Positions 16,905 through 24,967 of a stretch of 64,000 bases of DNA are shown here, piece by piece (within the stretch, counting starts at the first letter, position 1; the number at the start of each line of letters is the position of its first letter). Both the position numbers and the translations under genes were made by a program. Source of the stretch: Motiliproteus sp036961355 (lineage in GTDB: Bacteria > Pseudomonadota > Gammaproteobacteria > Pseudomonadales > Balneatricaceae); contig JBALVL010000008.1 in assembly GCA_036961355.1 (NCBI GenBank), forward strand, positions 62,001 to 126,000, in the 5' to 3' direction. The notes beneath the pieces are model-generated. The model saw nothing but the letters and a program-made list of their open reading frames with translations, had not been told where the DNA came from and searched no databases.

Positions 16905-19109
16905 ATGAGTTATCAGGTACTTGCACGTAAATGGCGGCCCTCGACCTTTGAGGCGATGGTGGGGCAGGATCATGTGTTGCAGGCGTTGGTAAATGCGCTC
17001 GACAGTAACCGGCTGCACCATGCCTATCTGTTTACCGGTACTCGTGGAGTCGGCAAAACTTCAATCGCCAGGTTATTTGCCAAAGCACTCAATTGCGAAC
17101 AAGGGGTTAGTTCCAAACCTTGTGGTCAGTGCTCTCCGTGCCGTGAGATTAGCGAAGGACGTTTTGTTGATCTGATCGAGGTGGATGCGGCGTCGCGCAC
17201 CAAGGTAGAAGATACCCGTGAGTTGATGGATAACGTGCAGTATGCACCGACTCAGGGGCGCTACAAAGTCTACCTGATCGATGAAGTGCACATGCTCTCC
17301 ACCCACAGTTTCAATGCGCTGTTAAAGACGTTGGAAGAGCCGCCGCCGCATATTAAATTCTTGTTAGCGACTACAGATCCACAGAAGCTGCCGATGACTA
17401 TCCTGTCGCGCTGCTTGCAGTTCAATCTCAAGAACATGGTGCCGGAAAAAATTGTTAACCACCTGCAGCATGTTTTGCAGGCGGAGCAGATACCGTTCGA
17501 AGACAATGCGCTGTGGTTGCTGGCGCGTGCGGCTAACGGCAGTATGCGCGATGCCATGAGTCTGACCGATCAGGGAATCGCGTTTGGCAGTGGCCAGCTG
17601 CTCGATGCCGATATTCAGTCGATGTTAGGCTCTGTCGATCAACGCCAGGTGGCGGCGCTGTTGCAGCAGTTGGCGCAAGGGTCGGCAGCGGGGGTGTTAG
17701 CTACAGTCGCCGACATGGCGCAGTTCGGTGCCGACAGCGACGCTATTCTGGCCGAGTTGCTGGGCTTGTTACACCGCGTGGGTATTGCACAGATGCTGCC
17801 GGAAGCGGTCGATAATTCGCAGGGAGATCGTGAGGCGACATTGGCGCTGGCGGGACAATTACGCGCTGAAGATGTACAGTTGTTTTATCAAATCGCCATC
17901 AACGGCCGTCGAGACCTGCCGCATGTACCGGTAGCACGCGAAGGGCTGGAGATGACGCTGCTGCGGATGCTGGCCTTTAGGCCGGTGTTGAAAGGAGAGG
18001 TCGCCCTTCCCGATCTCTCTGCTGCTATTTCGGTGGGAGCTGAAGCGGCTGAGGCACCGTCGATAGCCGTGCCTGCCGCCGATGCAATAACGGCTAATAC
18101 GCTGCCAGTCAATTCGCCGGTTGCTCCTGTTTCGGAGCCTTCTGCTTCTGCACCTGCTGAGGCTACGCTACAACCGTCATCGGCAACAACCACGCCCAAT
18201 CCGCCAACAGACCCGCTGGCAGCGCAGAGTCCAGTTGCATCCAATCAAGCGGCACCCCATCAAGCAGCTGCGTTGGATGACACTCCCCCCTGGGCTTCGG
18301 GGGCGGACACTGACCCTGGCTACGGCGCGCGTGGCTCATTGGAACCCGATGCGAGGGATGAACCACTAAAAAAGCCTGAAGCGCCGGCCGCTGATGAGCC
18401 GGACCTGTCGACACCGAACGCAGCTTCAATTCCAGCCGTTGATTCAGCAGGGTCGACGGCACCCTCTGACTCCGAGCCTGCGACTGCATTCGAACGATCT
18501 TCTTCGGTAAGCTCTGAGCAACAAACAGCTACTGAGACCATCGTTCCGGAAGTTGTTAGTCAGTCGGCACCCGTCGCCTCGGAGGACAGCATCGCGGCAC
18601 CTGAAACCGCTGTAGACAGTCCGGCGGAGACTGGGTCGATAATAGAGCAAGGGGAGGCAGGCAGCCGGAAGTCAATTGAAGTCACTCATGGCGGTGCGCT
18701 GGCGGTGCGCTGGGTCGGTCTGATCGATCAGATAGGATTGACCGGAATGACGTATAATATCGCTGCTAATGCATCGTTGCGCTCGGTGGAGTCCAACCGC
18801 TGGTGTTTCACGTTGACCAGTCAACAGTTACACCTGTTTAACACAACCCATCAACAACGCTTGGCACAGGCCTTGTCTGATCACCTGGGTGAGGTGATTA
18901 ATATTGAGGTGATGGAGGTTGCAGCTGGGGCGGCGAGCGAGAGTGAGACCCCGGCGCAGTATCAGGAGCGCAAGCGTCAGGAGCGTCAACGGTTGGCGGT
19001 TAAGGCGATCGAGAGCGATCCTGAAGTACAGACAATTATTGCTAATTACGATGCCCGTATCGATCCGAGTTCGATTAAGCCGATTGATAATGGCGAACCA
19101 GTGAGGTAA
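16905..19109 (+). CDS. dnaX: DNA polymerase III subunits gamma and tau
   Basis: A 734-residue clamp-loader ATPase (tau). Walker A is FTGTRGVGKTSIARLFAKAL, followed by the four-Cys zinc module in NCEQGVSSKPCGQCSPCREI. Walker B is VYLIDEVHML and the arginine-finger motif is TILSRCLQF. Residues about 375-600 form an Ala/Pro/Ser-rich linker and the last 130 residues the tau-specific domain that contacts the polymerase and helicase. An A-AAA-AAG slippery site at 18368-18374 would give a 491-residue gamma protein (separate entry). It is the first gene of the dnaX-ybaB-recR-rnd-ycgL-ycgN operon; ybaB starts 5 bases after the stop. Confidence 0.95.
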   Translation: MSYQVLARKWRPSTFEAMVGQDHVLQALVNALDSNRLHHAYLFTGTRGVGKTSIARLFAKALNCEQGVSSKPCGQCSPCREISEGRFVDLIEVDAASRTKVEDTRELMDNVQYAPTQGRYKVYLIDEVHMLSTHSFNALLKTLEEPPPHIKFLLATTDPQKLPMTILSRCLQFNLKNMVPEKIVNHLQHVLQAEQIPFEDNALWLLARAANGSMRDAMSLTDQGIAFGSGQLLDADIQSMLGSVDQRQVAALLQQLAQGSAAGVLATVADMAQFGADSDAILAELLGLLHRVGIAQMLPEAVDNSQGDREATLALAGQLRAEDVQLFYQIAINGRRDLPHVPVAREGLEMTLLRMLAFRPVLKGEVALPDLSAAISVGAEAAEAPSIAVPAADAITANTLPVNSPVAPVSEPSASAPAEATLQPSSATTTPNPPTDPLAAQSPVASNQAAPHQAAALDDTPPWASGADTDPGYGARGSLEPDARDEPLKKPEAPAADEPDLSTPNAASIPAVDSAGSTAPSDSEPATAFERSSSVSSEQQTATETIVPEVVSQSAPVASEDSIAAPETAVDSPAETGSIIEQGEAGSRKSIEVTHGGALAVRWVGLIDQIGLTGMTYNIAANASLRSVESNRWCFTLTSQQLHLFNTTHQQRLAQALSDHLGEVINIEVMEVAAGAASESETPAQYQERKRQERQRLAVKAIESDPEVQTIIANYDARIDPSSIKPIDNGEPVR
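18354..18402 (+). promoter_or_regulatory. Programmed -1 ribosomal frameshift signal in dnaX
   Basis: Three elements lie in the same order as in E. coli dnaX. A Shine-Dalgarno-like AGGGA (18354-18358) is 9 bases upstream of the heptamer A AAA AAG (18368-18374). The heptamer is in the correct phase, with codons CTA AAA AAG. A GC hairpin (CCGGC 18384-18388 with GCCGG 18398-18402) lies 9 bases downstream. After a -1 slip the next codons are GCC and TGA (18377-18379), so the short product ends one residue past the slip, at 491 residues. Confidence 0.85.
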
Positions 19110-19114
19110 CAACA

Positions 19115-19438
19115 ATGATGAAAGATGGCATGGAAAACCTGATGAAACAGGCCCAGCAGATGCAGGAAAAGATGCAGCAGGCCCAGGAAGAGATCGCCAA
19201 TACCGAAGTAACTGGCGAGTCCGGAGCAGGCTTGATCAAAATTGTAATGAACGGCCGTCATGATGTGAAGCAGGTCAATATTGACGATAGCCTGATGAGT
19301 GAAGATAAAGAGATTCTGGAAGACCTTCTTGCGGCGGCAGTTAACGATGCGGTTCGTAAAATTGAAAGCAACAGCCAGCAAAAAATGTCCGCTATGACCG
19401 GCGGAATGATGCCTCCTGGCTTTAAGATGCCGTTCTGA
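19115..19438 (+). CDS. ybaB: Nucleoid-associated protein, YbaB/EbfC family
   Basis: A 107-residue protein, the standard family length. The N-terminal amphipathic helix is rich in Gln and Met (LMKQAQQMQEKMQQAQEEIA). The conserved core GLIKIVMNGRHDVKQVNID follows and the C-terminus is Met/Pro/Gly-rich. YbaB dimers bind DNA non-specifically or at weak motifs. It is classically placed between dnaX and recR, as here (5 bases after dnaX, 69 bases before recR). Confidence 0.92.
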   Translation: MMKDGMENLMKQAQQMQEKMQQAQEEIANTEVTGESGAGLIKIVMNGRHDVKQVNIDDSLMSEDKEILEDLLAAAVNDAVRKIESNSQQKMSAMTGGMMPPGFKMPF

Positions 19439-19507
19439 TCTGTTGCAACCGATTGATGCCGTAGTCGTTAATCTTCCACTTTAATCTGTTGGTAGTAGTC
19501 CCTGTCG

Positions 19508-20104
19508 ATGTCATACAGTCCTCTGATTGATCAACTTATTACTGCGTTTCGGTGTTTGCCTGGTGTCGGTGCCAAGTCCGCACAGCGGATGGCATTTCAA
19601 CTGCTCGAGCGGGATCGCCAGGGCGGGCAACTATTGTCTCAGGCGCTGGCACAGGCGATGACCGATGTCGGTCATTGCCAGCAGTGCCGCACCTTGACCG
19701 AACAGCCAGTCTGCCGGATCTGCAGTAGTCAGCGTCGTGATACCAGTCTGATGTGTGTAGTCCAAAGCCCGGCTGACGTGGTGGCGATCGAGCAGACCGC
19801 CAGTTTTGGTGGCTATTATTTTGTGTTGCAGGGGCACCTTTCGCCACTGGATGGTTTAGGACCTGATGATATCGGTATTCCGCAGCTGCTGGAGCGGCTG
19901 CGGCATAGCGCGGTAGAAGAGTTGATTGTGGCGACCAACCCAACAGTTGAAGGTGAGGCGACAGCGCACTACATTGTCGAGCAGGTCAAGCCGATGGGGA
20001 TCGTAGTGACCCGTATCGCGCATGGCGTGCCGCTCGGTGGTGAACTGGAATATGTCGACGGCAGTACTTTGACTCATGCTTTTAATGGACGTAAAACTTT
20101 ATGA
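19508..20104 (+). CDS. recR: Recombination mediator protein RecR
   Basis: A 198-residue protein, the usual length. The N-terminal helix-hairpin-helix includes RCLPGVGAKSAQRMAFQLL. A four-Cys zinc finger follows (CQQCRTLTEQPVCRIC), then the Toprim domain (LMCVVQSPADVVAIEQT) and the C-terminal segment VTRIAHGVPLGGELEYVD. With RecFO it loads RecA on single-stranded gaps. Its stop overlaps the rnd start (TTATGA). Confidence 0.95.
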   Translation: MSYSPLIDQLITAFRCLPGVGAKSAQRMAFQLLERDRQGGQLLSQALAQAMTDVGHCQQCRTLTEQPVCRICSSQRRDTSLMCVVQSPADVVAIEQTASFGGYYFVLQGHLSPLDGLGPDDIGIPQLLERLRHSAVEELIVATNPTVEGEATAHYIVEQVKPMGIVVTRIAHGVPLGGELEYVDGSTLTHAFNGRKTL

Positions 20105-21294
20105 TCAATCAGTCTTTATCAGCCGAGCAGTTGGCATCCTGTCAGCAATCGATCGAAGATGCAGAGTGGGTGTCAGACGACGTTCGGCTGGCTGAGTTGT
20201 GCCTGCTGTGGCGGCAATCCTCGCGAGTGGCCATTGATACTGAATTTCAGCGCACCGATACCTTTTATCCGATCGCCGGGCTTATTCAGGTAGGTTGTGA
20301 GGGTCAGGCTTATCTGATCGATCCGCAAGCGATCGACGACTTCACTCCGTTTGTTGAGTTGTTGAACGATCACTCGGTGTTGAAGTTAATCCATGCAGGT
20401 AGTGAAGATCTGGAGTTGTTTGCGCACTGCTATGGCGCGACGCCACGGCCGTTGTTTGACACGCAAACCGCCTGTGCGTTTTTGGGGTTGGGGTTGTCCG
20501 TTGGTTATCAGCGCCTGTTGGAGACGTTATTCGGGCTGTCGGTGGATAAACACGAGACCCGTTCGGATTGGCTGCAGCGACCGCTGACTACCTCGCAGCT
20601 ACGTTATGCCGCAGAAGACGTGGTTTTTCTGGAGGCGATCTATCAGCGGCTCGAACCGCAGCTTGTCTCCGCCGGAAAGATGGATTGGTTGCTGCAGGAA
20701 TGCCAGCAGGCAGCCGATGCAGCCTTGGCTGAGCCAGATATGGACGGCTACTACCTACGGTTTAAGCAGGCCTGGAAGTTGAAGCCGCATCAGTTAGGAG
20801 TGCTGCAAGCATTGTCGTCATGGCGCGAGCGCGAGGCTCGTGAGCGTAATATTCCGCGAAATTTTGTTATCCATAACACCACGCTGCAGTCCATCGCTAC
20901 CCAGCTTCCTGATCATAAAGGGGCGTTAGCCAAGGCGGACCAGATCCGAGGACGGACGCTGTCTAAAGACGGCAAGGTGCTGCTTGAACTGGTCGAAAAG
21001 GGGCAGAAACAGGCTCTGATGGGAGCTATTGAGATGCCAGTACGGCCGCTGCCGAGCCAGTGTAATGCCGCGCTTAAACAACTCAAGAAGCTGGTGCAGC
21101 AACGTGCTGAAGCTCTGCAGGTTGCACCGGAGCTTCTGGCTCGGCGTAAAGATCTGGAAGCGTTGTTGCGCAGCCAATTAGATGCAGGTGAGGCTATCCT
21201 GCCTAGCGGATTGAAGGGGTGGCGCGCCGCTGTAGTAGGTCAGTTGTTATTGGAAAGCTTGGCACCTGCCAATGAAGTAGAGAAACAATCATGA
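20101..21294 (+). CDS. rnd: Ribonuclease D
   Basis: A 397-residue 3'-5' exonuclease. The DEDD catalytic pattern is visible as VAIDTEFQRTDTFYP (Exo I), LIHAGSEDLELF (Exo II) and YAAEDVVFLEAIY (Exo III). Two HRDC-like domains follow (for example LSSWREREARERNIPRNFV). It trims tRNA precursors at the 3' end. Translation is probably coupled to recR (4-base overlap) and to ycgL (ATGA overlap at the 3' end). Confidence 0.93.
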   Translation: MINQSLSAEQLASCQQSIEDAEWVSDDVRLAELCLLWRQSSRVAIDTEFQRTDTFYPIAGLIQVGCEGQAYLIDPQAIDDFTPFVELLNDHSVLKLIHAGSEDLELFAHCYGATPRPLFDTQTACAFLGLGLSVGYQRLLETLFGLSVDKHETRSDWLQRPLTTSQLRYAAEDVVFLEAIYQRLEPQLVSAGKMDWLLQECQQAADAALAEPDMDGYYLRFKQAWKLKPHQLGVLQALSSWREREARERNIPRNFVIHNTTLQSIATQLPDHKGALAKADQIRGRTLSKDGKVLLELVEKGQKQALMGAIEMPVRPLPSQCNAALKQLKKLVQQRAEALQVAPELLARRKDLEALLRSQLDAGEAILPSGLKGWRAAVVGQLLLESLAPANEVEKQS

Positions 21295-21578
21295 AATTGA
21301 TCTGCCAGGTATTCAAGAGCCTGAAAAAATCCGAGATGTATCTGTACGTCGATAAGAAGGAAGGCCTGGGACGGGTCCCGGAGGCATTGCTCGAGGTGTT
21401 CGGTCAGCCACAGCCGGCGATGGTGTTGTTGATCACGCCGAATAAGAAGCTGGCGCGTGTCGATACTGAAAAGTTGCTGTCAGAGATAGGCAGTAACGGC
21501 TACTACCTACAGATGCCCCCGGCCACCGAACCGTACAAGCTTAACCTGTACAGCGCGCCGACCGACGCTAGGTATTGA
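21291..21578 (+). CDS. ycgL: YcgL domain-containing protein
   Basis: A 95-residue protein matching the YcgL family, a small alpha/beta domain confined to gammaproteobacteria. The conserved pieces are ICQVFKSLKKSEMYLYVDKK, RVPEALLEVFG and the C-terminal GYYLQMPP. Its molecular function is not established. It overlaps rnd by four bases, and the association rnd-ycgL-ycgN is common in this class. Confidence 0.9.
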   Translation: MKLICQVFKSLKKSEMYLYVDKKEGLGRVPEALLEVFGQPQPAMVLLITPNKKLARVDTEKLLSEIGSNGYYLQMPPATEPYKLNLYSAPTDARY

Positions 21579-21621
21579 GTGAGCACTCTGTTGCTGAAAT
21601 TGGATCTTTAGAGTTGTTGTT

Positions 21622-22071
21622 ATGGTTGCCGCTCAGCCGTTCTGGCTTACTAAATCGCTCAATCAGATGTCGGATGCCGAGTGGGAATCGTTATGCGATG
21701 GTTGTGGAAAATGCTGTCTGCATAAGATCGAAGACGAAGATACCGACGAGCTGCTCTATACCCGTATTGCTTGCCGTCAGCTCGACCTGAGTTGTGGCCG
21801 TTGCCGCGATTATCCGGGACGCTTTAAGGCAGTGCCCGAGTGCCTCAACGTACGTGACTTGCCGTCTGAGCAGTATCACTGGCTTCCTGTCAGTTGTGCT
21901 TATCGGTTGCTCGCAGAAGGCAAGCCGTTACCCGACTGGCATCCATTGATGAGTGCCAACCCACAATCGGTAGTCAACGCCGATATCTCGGTTATTCGTT
22001 GGGCGATTAGTGAAACCCAGGTGCGTGACGAGGAGTGGTGTGACCATGTTCTCGACGGTATTGAGGTCTGA
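21622..22071 (+). CDS. ycgN: YcgN family cysteine-cluster protein (UPF0260/YkgJ-like)
   Basis: A 149-residue protein with the CDGCGKCCLHK cluster near residue 28-38, followed by CRQLDLSCGRCRDY and PVSCAYR. This set of conserved cysteines is typical of YcgN/YkgJ proteins and probably binds zinc or an Fe-S centre. It is the last gene of the dnaX operon, 43 bases after ycgL. No strong terminator was found before the convergent LysE gene. Confidence 0.9.
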   Translation: MVAAQPFWLTKSLNQMSDAEWESLCDGCGKCCLHKIEDEDTDELLYTRIACRQLDLSCGRCRDYPGRFKAVPECLNVRDLPSEQYHWLPVSCAYRLLAEGKPLPDWHPLMSANPQSVVNADISVIRWAISETQVRDEEWCDHVLDGIEV

Positions 22072-22128
22072 CGCGCCGTTTACGGACGGTATTATTACCT
22101 TCGCTTCGGCTTAGAAGCCCTTGGTCGT

Positions 22129-22152
22129 AATTCTCAAATTCTCTAATTCTCT
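22129..22152. repeat. Three tandem copies of an 8-base unit
   Basis: AATTCTCA, AATTCTCT and AATTCTCT follow one another between the convergent ycgN and LysE genes and reach the LysE stop codon. It is a simple-sequence tract with no assigned role. Confidence 0.7.
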
Positions 22153-22768
22153 AATTTCGGGTTATCAAGTACGCGCCTGCTGCGACCATGATCGACCCGG
22201 CGCTGCGATTTAGGCGTTTGACTGCGTTTTCTGAGCGTAACCAGTTCCTCGCCTTGGCGGCGAAATGAGCGATCATCATCAATCCCAGCATTAATCCCAC
22301 CAGTGTTAATCCGCTGGCCAGTGCGATATCGGCCCCGTTGAGGCTGGATAGGTCCATAAAGGTCGGCAAAAAGGCGATGTAGAACAGGATTACTTTAGGG
22401 TTGGAGGCGGAGATCAGGAAGCCCTGAGTGAAGCCCATGAGATGGCCACCACGGTTGTCGTTTTGATCCAGCTCGTCAAAATTTAGTGGCGCTGTCCACA
22501 TCTTCCAGCCGAGATAACACAGATACAATCCACCGATGATGCGTATCGCCAGGAACAATTCGCTCCAGTGTTGAGCAATAGCGGCCAGGCCAAAACAGGC
22601 CGCGATTAGGTAGAGGGTATCGCTGATGGTCATCCCCAGTGCTAGCATTGTGCAGCTGCTGGCGCCGCGAGTCAGGGCTCGGGCTAGGATGGCAAAAGTG
22701 CCGGGGCCTGGGGTGACGCCAAAAATCAGGATAGCCAGGAAAAAGGAGAGGGCGCTTTCGGGGGTCAT
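22151..22768 (-). CDS. LysE/RhtB family amino-acid exporter
   Basis: About 205 residues with six hydrophobic segments. The signature GVTPGPGTFAILARAL lies near the N-terminus, and GFLISASNPKVILFYIAFLP follows, both diagnostic of LysE-type translocators. It exports an amino acid or derivative across the inner membrane. The ATG at 22768 (MTPESALSFFLAIL) gives the normal family length. An in-frame extension to 22876 runs through a tandem repeat and is unlikely to be translated. Confidence 0.88.
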   Translation of the reverse strand: MTPESALSFFLAILIFGVTPGPGTFAILARALTRGASSCTMLALGMTISDTLYLIAACFGLAAIAQHWSELFLAIRIIGGLYLCYLGWKMWTAPLNFDELDQNDNRGGHLMGFTQGFLISASNPKVILFYIAFLPTFMDLSSLNGADIALASGLTLVGLMLGLMMIAHFAAKARNWLRSENAVKRLNRSAGSIMVAAGAYLITRN

Positions 22769-22790
22769 GGTTTGGCTCGCACGGTAACTT

Positions 22791-22821
22791 ACAGTCGATA
22801 GTACAGTCGATAGTACAGTCG
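22791..22821. repeat. 12-base tandem repeat upstream of the LysE-family gene
   Basis: ACAGTCGATAGT occurs at 22791-22802 and 22803-22814, followed by a partial third copy (ACAGTCG to 22821). It lies 23-53 bases upstream of the exporter start, in the probable 5' leader or promoter, and its copy number could vary by slippage. Confidence 0.75.
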
Positions 22822-22932
22822 GTGACTTACAGTTTGATAATAGTCGATTGATGATCTGAGTGTTGAAGGCTTGCACAGCTCTGTAGTCCGGACGCTCAAT
22901 AAACAGCCTCTGCTTAGTGGGCGCCAGAAACG

Positions 22933-22960
22933 AAAAAGGAGCGCCGAAGCGCTCCTTTTT
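22933..22960 (-). terminator. Rho-independent terminator of rpsA (bidirectional in form)
   Basis: A 12-bp stem (AAAAAGGAGCGC with GCGCTCCTTTTT) closes on a 4-base loop that reads TTCG on the minus strand, an extra-stable tetraloop. A/T tracts lie on both sides, so it could also stop transcription from the other direction. Confidence 0.88.
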
Positions 22961-22998
22961 AAGTTCTGCCTGAATCAGGCAGGGGGTAGGGTCAGAGC

Positions 22999-24681
22999 TT
23001 AGCTCTTGCCTTCCATCTGCGCCTTGATCAGGTCACCGATGGTGGTCGGTCCGCTAGCTTCAGCTGCTTGCTTCTGGTTAAGCTGCTGAACAGCTTCTTT
23101 CTCGTCGGCTGCGTCTTTCGCTTTGATAGACAGGCTGATCGTGCGGTTCTTGCGATCAACGTTGACGATCTTAGCTTCAACTTCCTGGCCTTCTTTGATC
23201 ACGTCGCGTGCATCTTCAACACGATCAACGCTCAGCTCAGAAACCTTCAGGATAGCGTCTACACCTTCAGCCAGCTCGATGTGAGCAACCTTAGCTTCAA
23301 CAGACTTGGCAATACCCGTTACGATCGTGTTCTTAGCGTTAGCTGCACAGTAATCGCTGAATGGGTCGCCGTCGAGCTGCTTGATGCCTAGAGAGATACG
23401 CTCTTTCTCGGAATCGATAGACAGGATAACTGCCTCGACGCTGTCGCCTTTCTTGAAGTTGCGCAGAGCCGCTTCGTTGTCAGCTTCCCAAGAGATGTCG
23501 GACATGTGAACCAGACCGTCAAGATCGCCTTCCAGACCAACGAAAATACCGAAATCGGTGATGGTCTTGATGGTGCCTGAAACGCGGTCGCCAGTAGCGC
23601 ACTTCTCAGAGAAGTTCACCCATGGGTTGCCTGAACACTGCTTGATACCCAGTGAGATACGACGACGCTCTTCGTCAACATCCAGAACCATAACTTCAAT
23701 TTCGTCGCCCATCTGAACAACTTTTGAAGGATGGATGTTCTTGTTGGTCCAAGACATTTCAGAAACGTGAACCAGACCTTCAACACCGTCTTCCAGAGAC
23801 GCGAAGCAGCCGTAGTCGGTCAGGTTAGTGACGCGAGCAGTGACCTTGGTGTTGGATGGGTAACGTTGCTTGATGTCAGCCCATGGATCAGCTTGCAGCT
23901 GCTTAAGACCCAGAGATAGGCGTCCGGACTCTTTATCGAACTTGATAACCTTAACGGTGATCTCGTCGCCAGGAGTCAGCATGTCGCTTGGATGCGAGAT
24001 GCGCTTCCAAGCCATGTCGGTGATGTGCAGCAGGCCGTCAACGCCGCCCAGATCTACGAACGCGCCGTAGTTGGTCAGGTTCTTAACGAAGCCTTTAACT
24101 TCCATGCCTTCTTGGATGGTAGCCAATAGCTCATCACGTTGTGCGCTGTTTGCTTCTTGCAGTACGGCACGACGGGAAACAACGATGTTGTTGCGCTTGG
24201 GATCCAGCTTGATCAGCTTGAATTCCAACTCTTTGCCTTCCAGGTGATCAACGTCACGAACCGGACGTACATCGACCAGAGAACCGGGCAGGAAGCCTTG
24301 GATGTTGTTGATGGCAACGGTGAAACCACCCTTGACCTTGCCGTTGATAACACCGGTAACAGTCTCTTCGGCGTCGAACGACTTCTGCAGCTTGAGCCAG
24401 GTTTCAGCACGCTTGGCTTTTTCGCGAGACAGTTTGGTCTCACCGAAACCGTCTTCTACAGCTTCCAGAGATACAACAACTTCGTCGCCGATGGCGATTT
24501 CTAGCTCGTTGGTCGCACCCAGAAACTCGATACGGGGGATAACTGCTTCAGATTTCAGGCCAGCGTTAACGGTAACCCAGTCGTCATCGATATCGATAAC
24601 AGTACCGGTTACCAGTGAACCGGGCTTCATATCGATTTCTTTTACGGATTCTTCAAACAGGTCAGCAAAGCTTTCGCTCAT
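22999..24681 (-). CDS. rpsA: 30S ribosomal protein S1
   Basis: A 560-residue protein with six S1 RNA-binding motifs in tandem. Examples are GSLVTGTVIDIDDDWVTVNAG, GMEVKGFVKNLTNYGAFVDLG and DRVSGTIKTITDFGIFVGLEG, each followed by a DGLVHMSDISW-like block. It recruits mRNA to the 30S subunit and is essential in most gammaproteobacteria. The usual neighbours cmk (upstream) and ihfB (downstream) are absent; the flanks are a hypothetical gene and a LysE exporter. The 286-base upstream gap probably holds its own promoter and leader for autoregulation. Confidence 0.95.
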   Translation of the reverse strand: MSESFADLFEESVKEIDMKPGSLVTGTVIDIDDDWVTVNAGLKSEAVIPRIEFLGATNELEIAIGDEVVVSLEAVEDGFGETKLSREKAKRAETWLKLQKSFDAEETVTGVINGKVKGGFTVAINNIQGFLPGSLVDVRPVRDVDHLEGKELEFKLIKLDPKRNNIVVSRRAVLQEANSAQRDELLATIQEGMEVKGFVKNLTNYGAFVDLGGVDGLLHITDMAWKRISHPSDMLTPGDEITVKVIKFDKESGRLSLGLKQLQADPWADIKQRYPSNTKVTARVTNLTDYGCFASLEDGVEGLVHVSEMSWTNKNIHPSKVVQMGDEIEVMVLDVDEERRRISLGIKQCSGNPWVNFSEKCATGDRVSGTIKTITDFGIFVGLEGDLDGLVHMSDISWEADNEAALRNFKKGDSVEAVILSIDSEKERISLGIKQLDGDPFSDYCAANAKNTIVTGIAKSVEAKVAHIELAEGVDAILKVSELSVDRVEDARDVIKEGQEVEAKIVNVDRKNRTISLSIKAKDAADEKEAVQQLNQKQAAEASGPTTIGDLIKAQMEGKS

Positions 24682-24967
24682 TGTTTATTCCTATCGGGTT
24701 CACCTTGATTACCATACTAGGTCTCGAGGTTAATACCGTGCAAACCCTGTAACTGTCAGCGTTACAGGTCAATTTCAAAGTTATCAGTTCCTACCTGGCT
24801 GACAGCGTTAAGCGGCGAGGAAAAGATAAAGGATGCGAAATTATACAGGAACATCCGTCAGAATGCATATTGGCAGGCCATTTATTTACTAGGTACAGGC
24901 TGTAGATTGGTGATCTCGACGGGGTTGGTGCCTTACTGAGGTAGTTATGTGTTGGTAGGTTCTGTTA

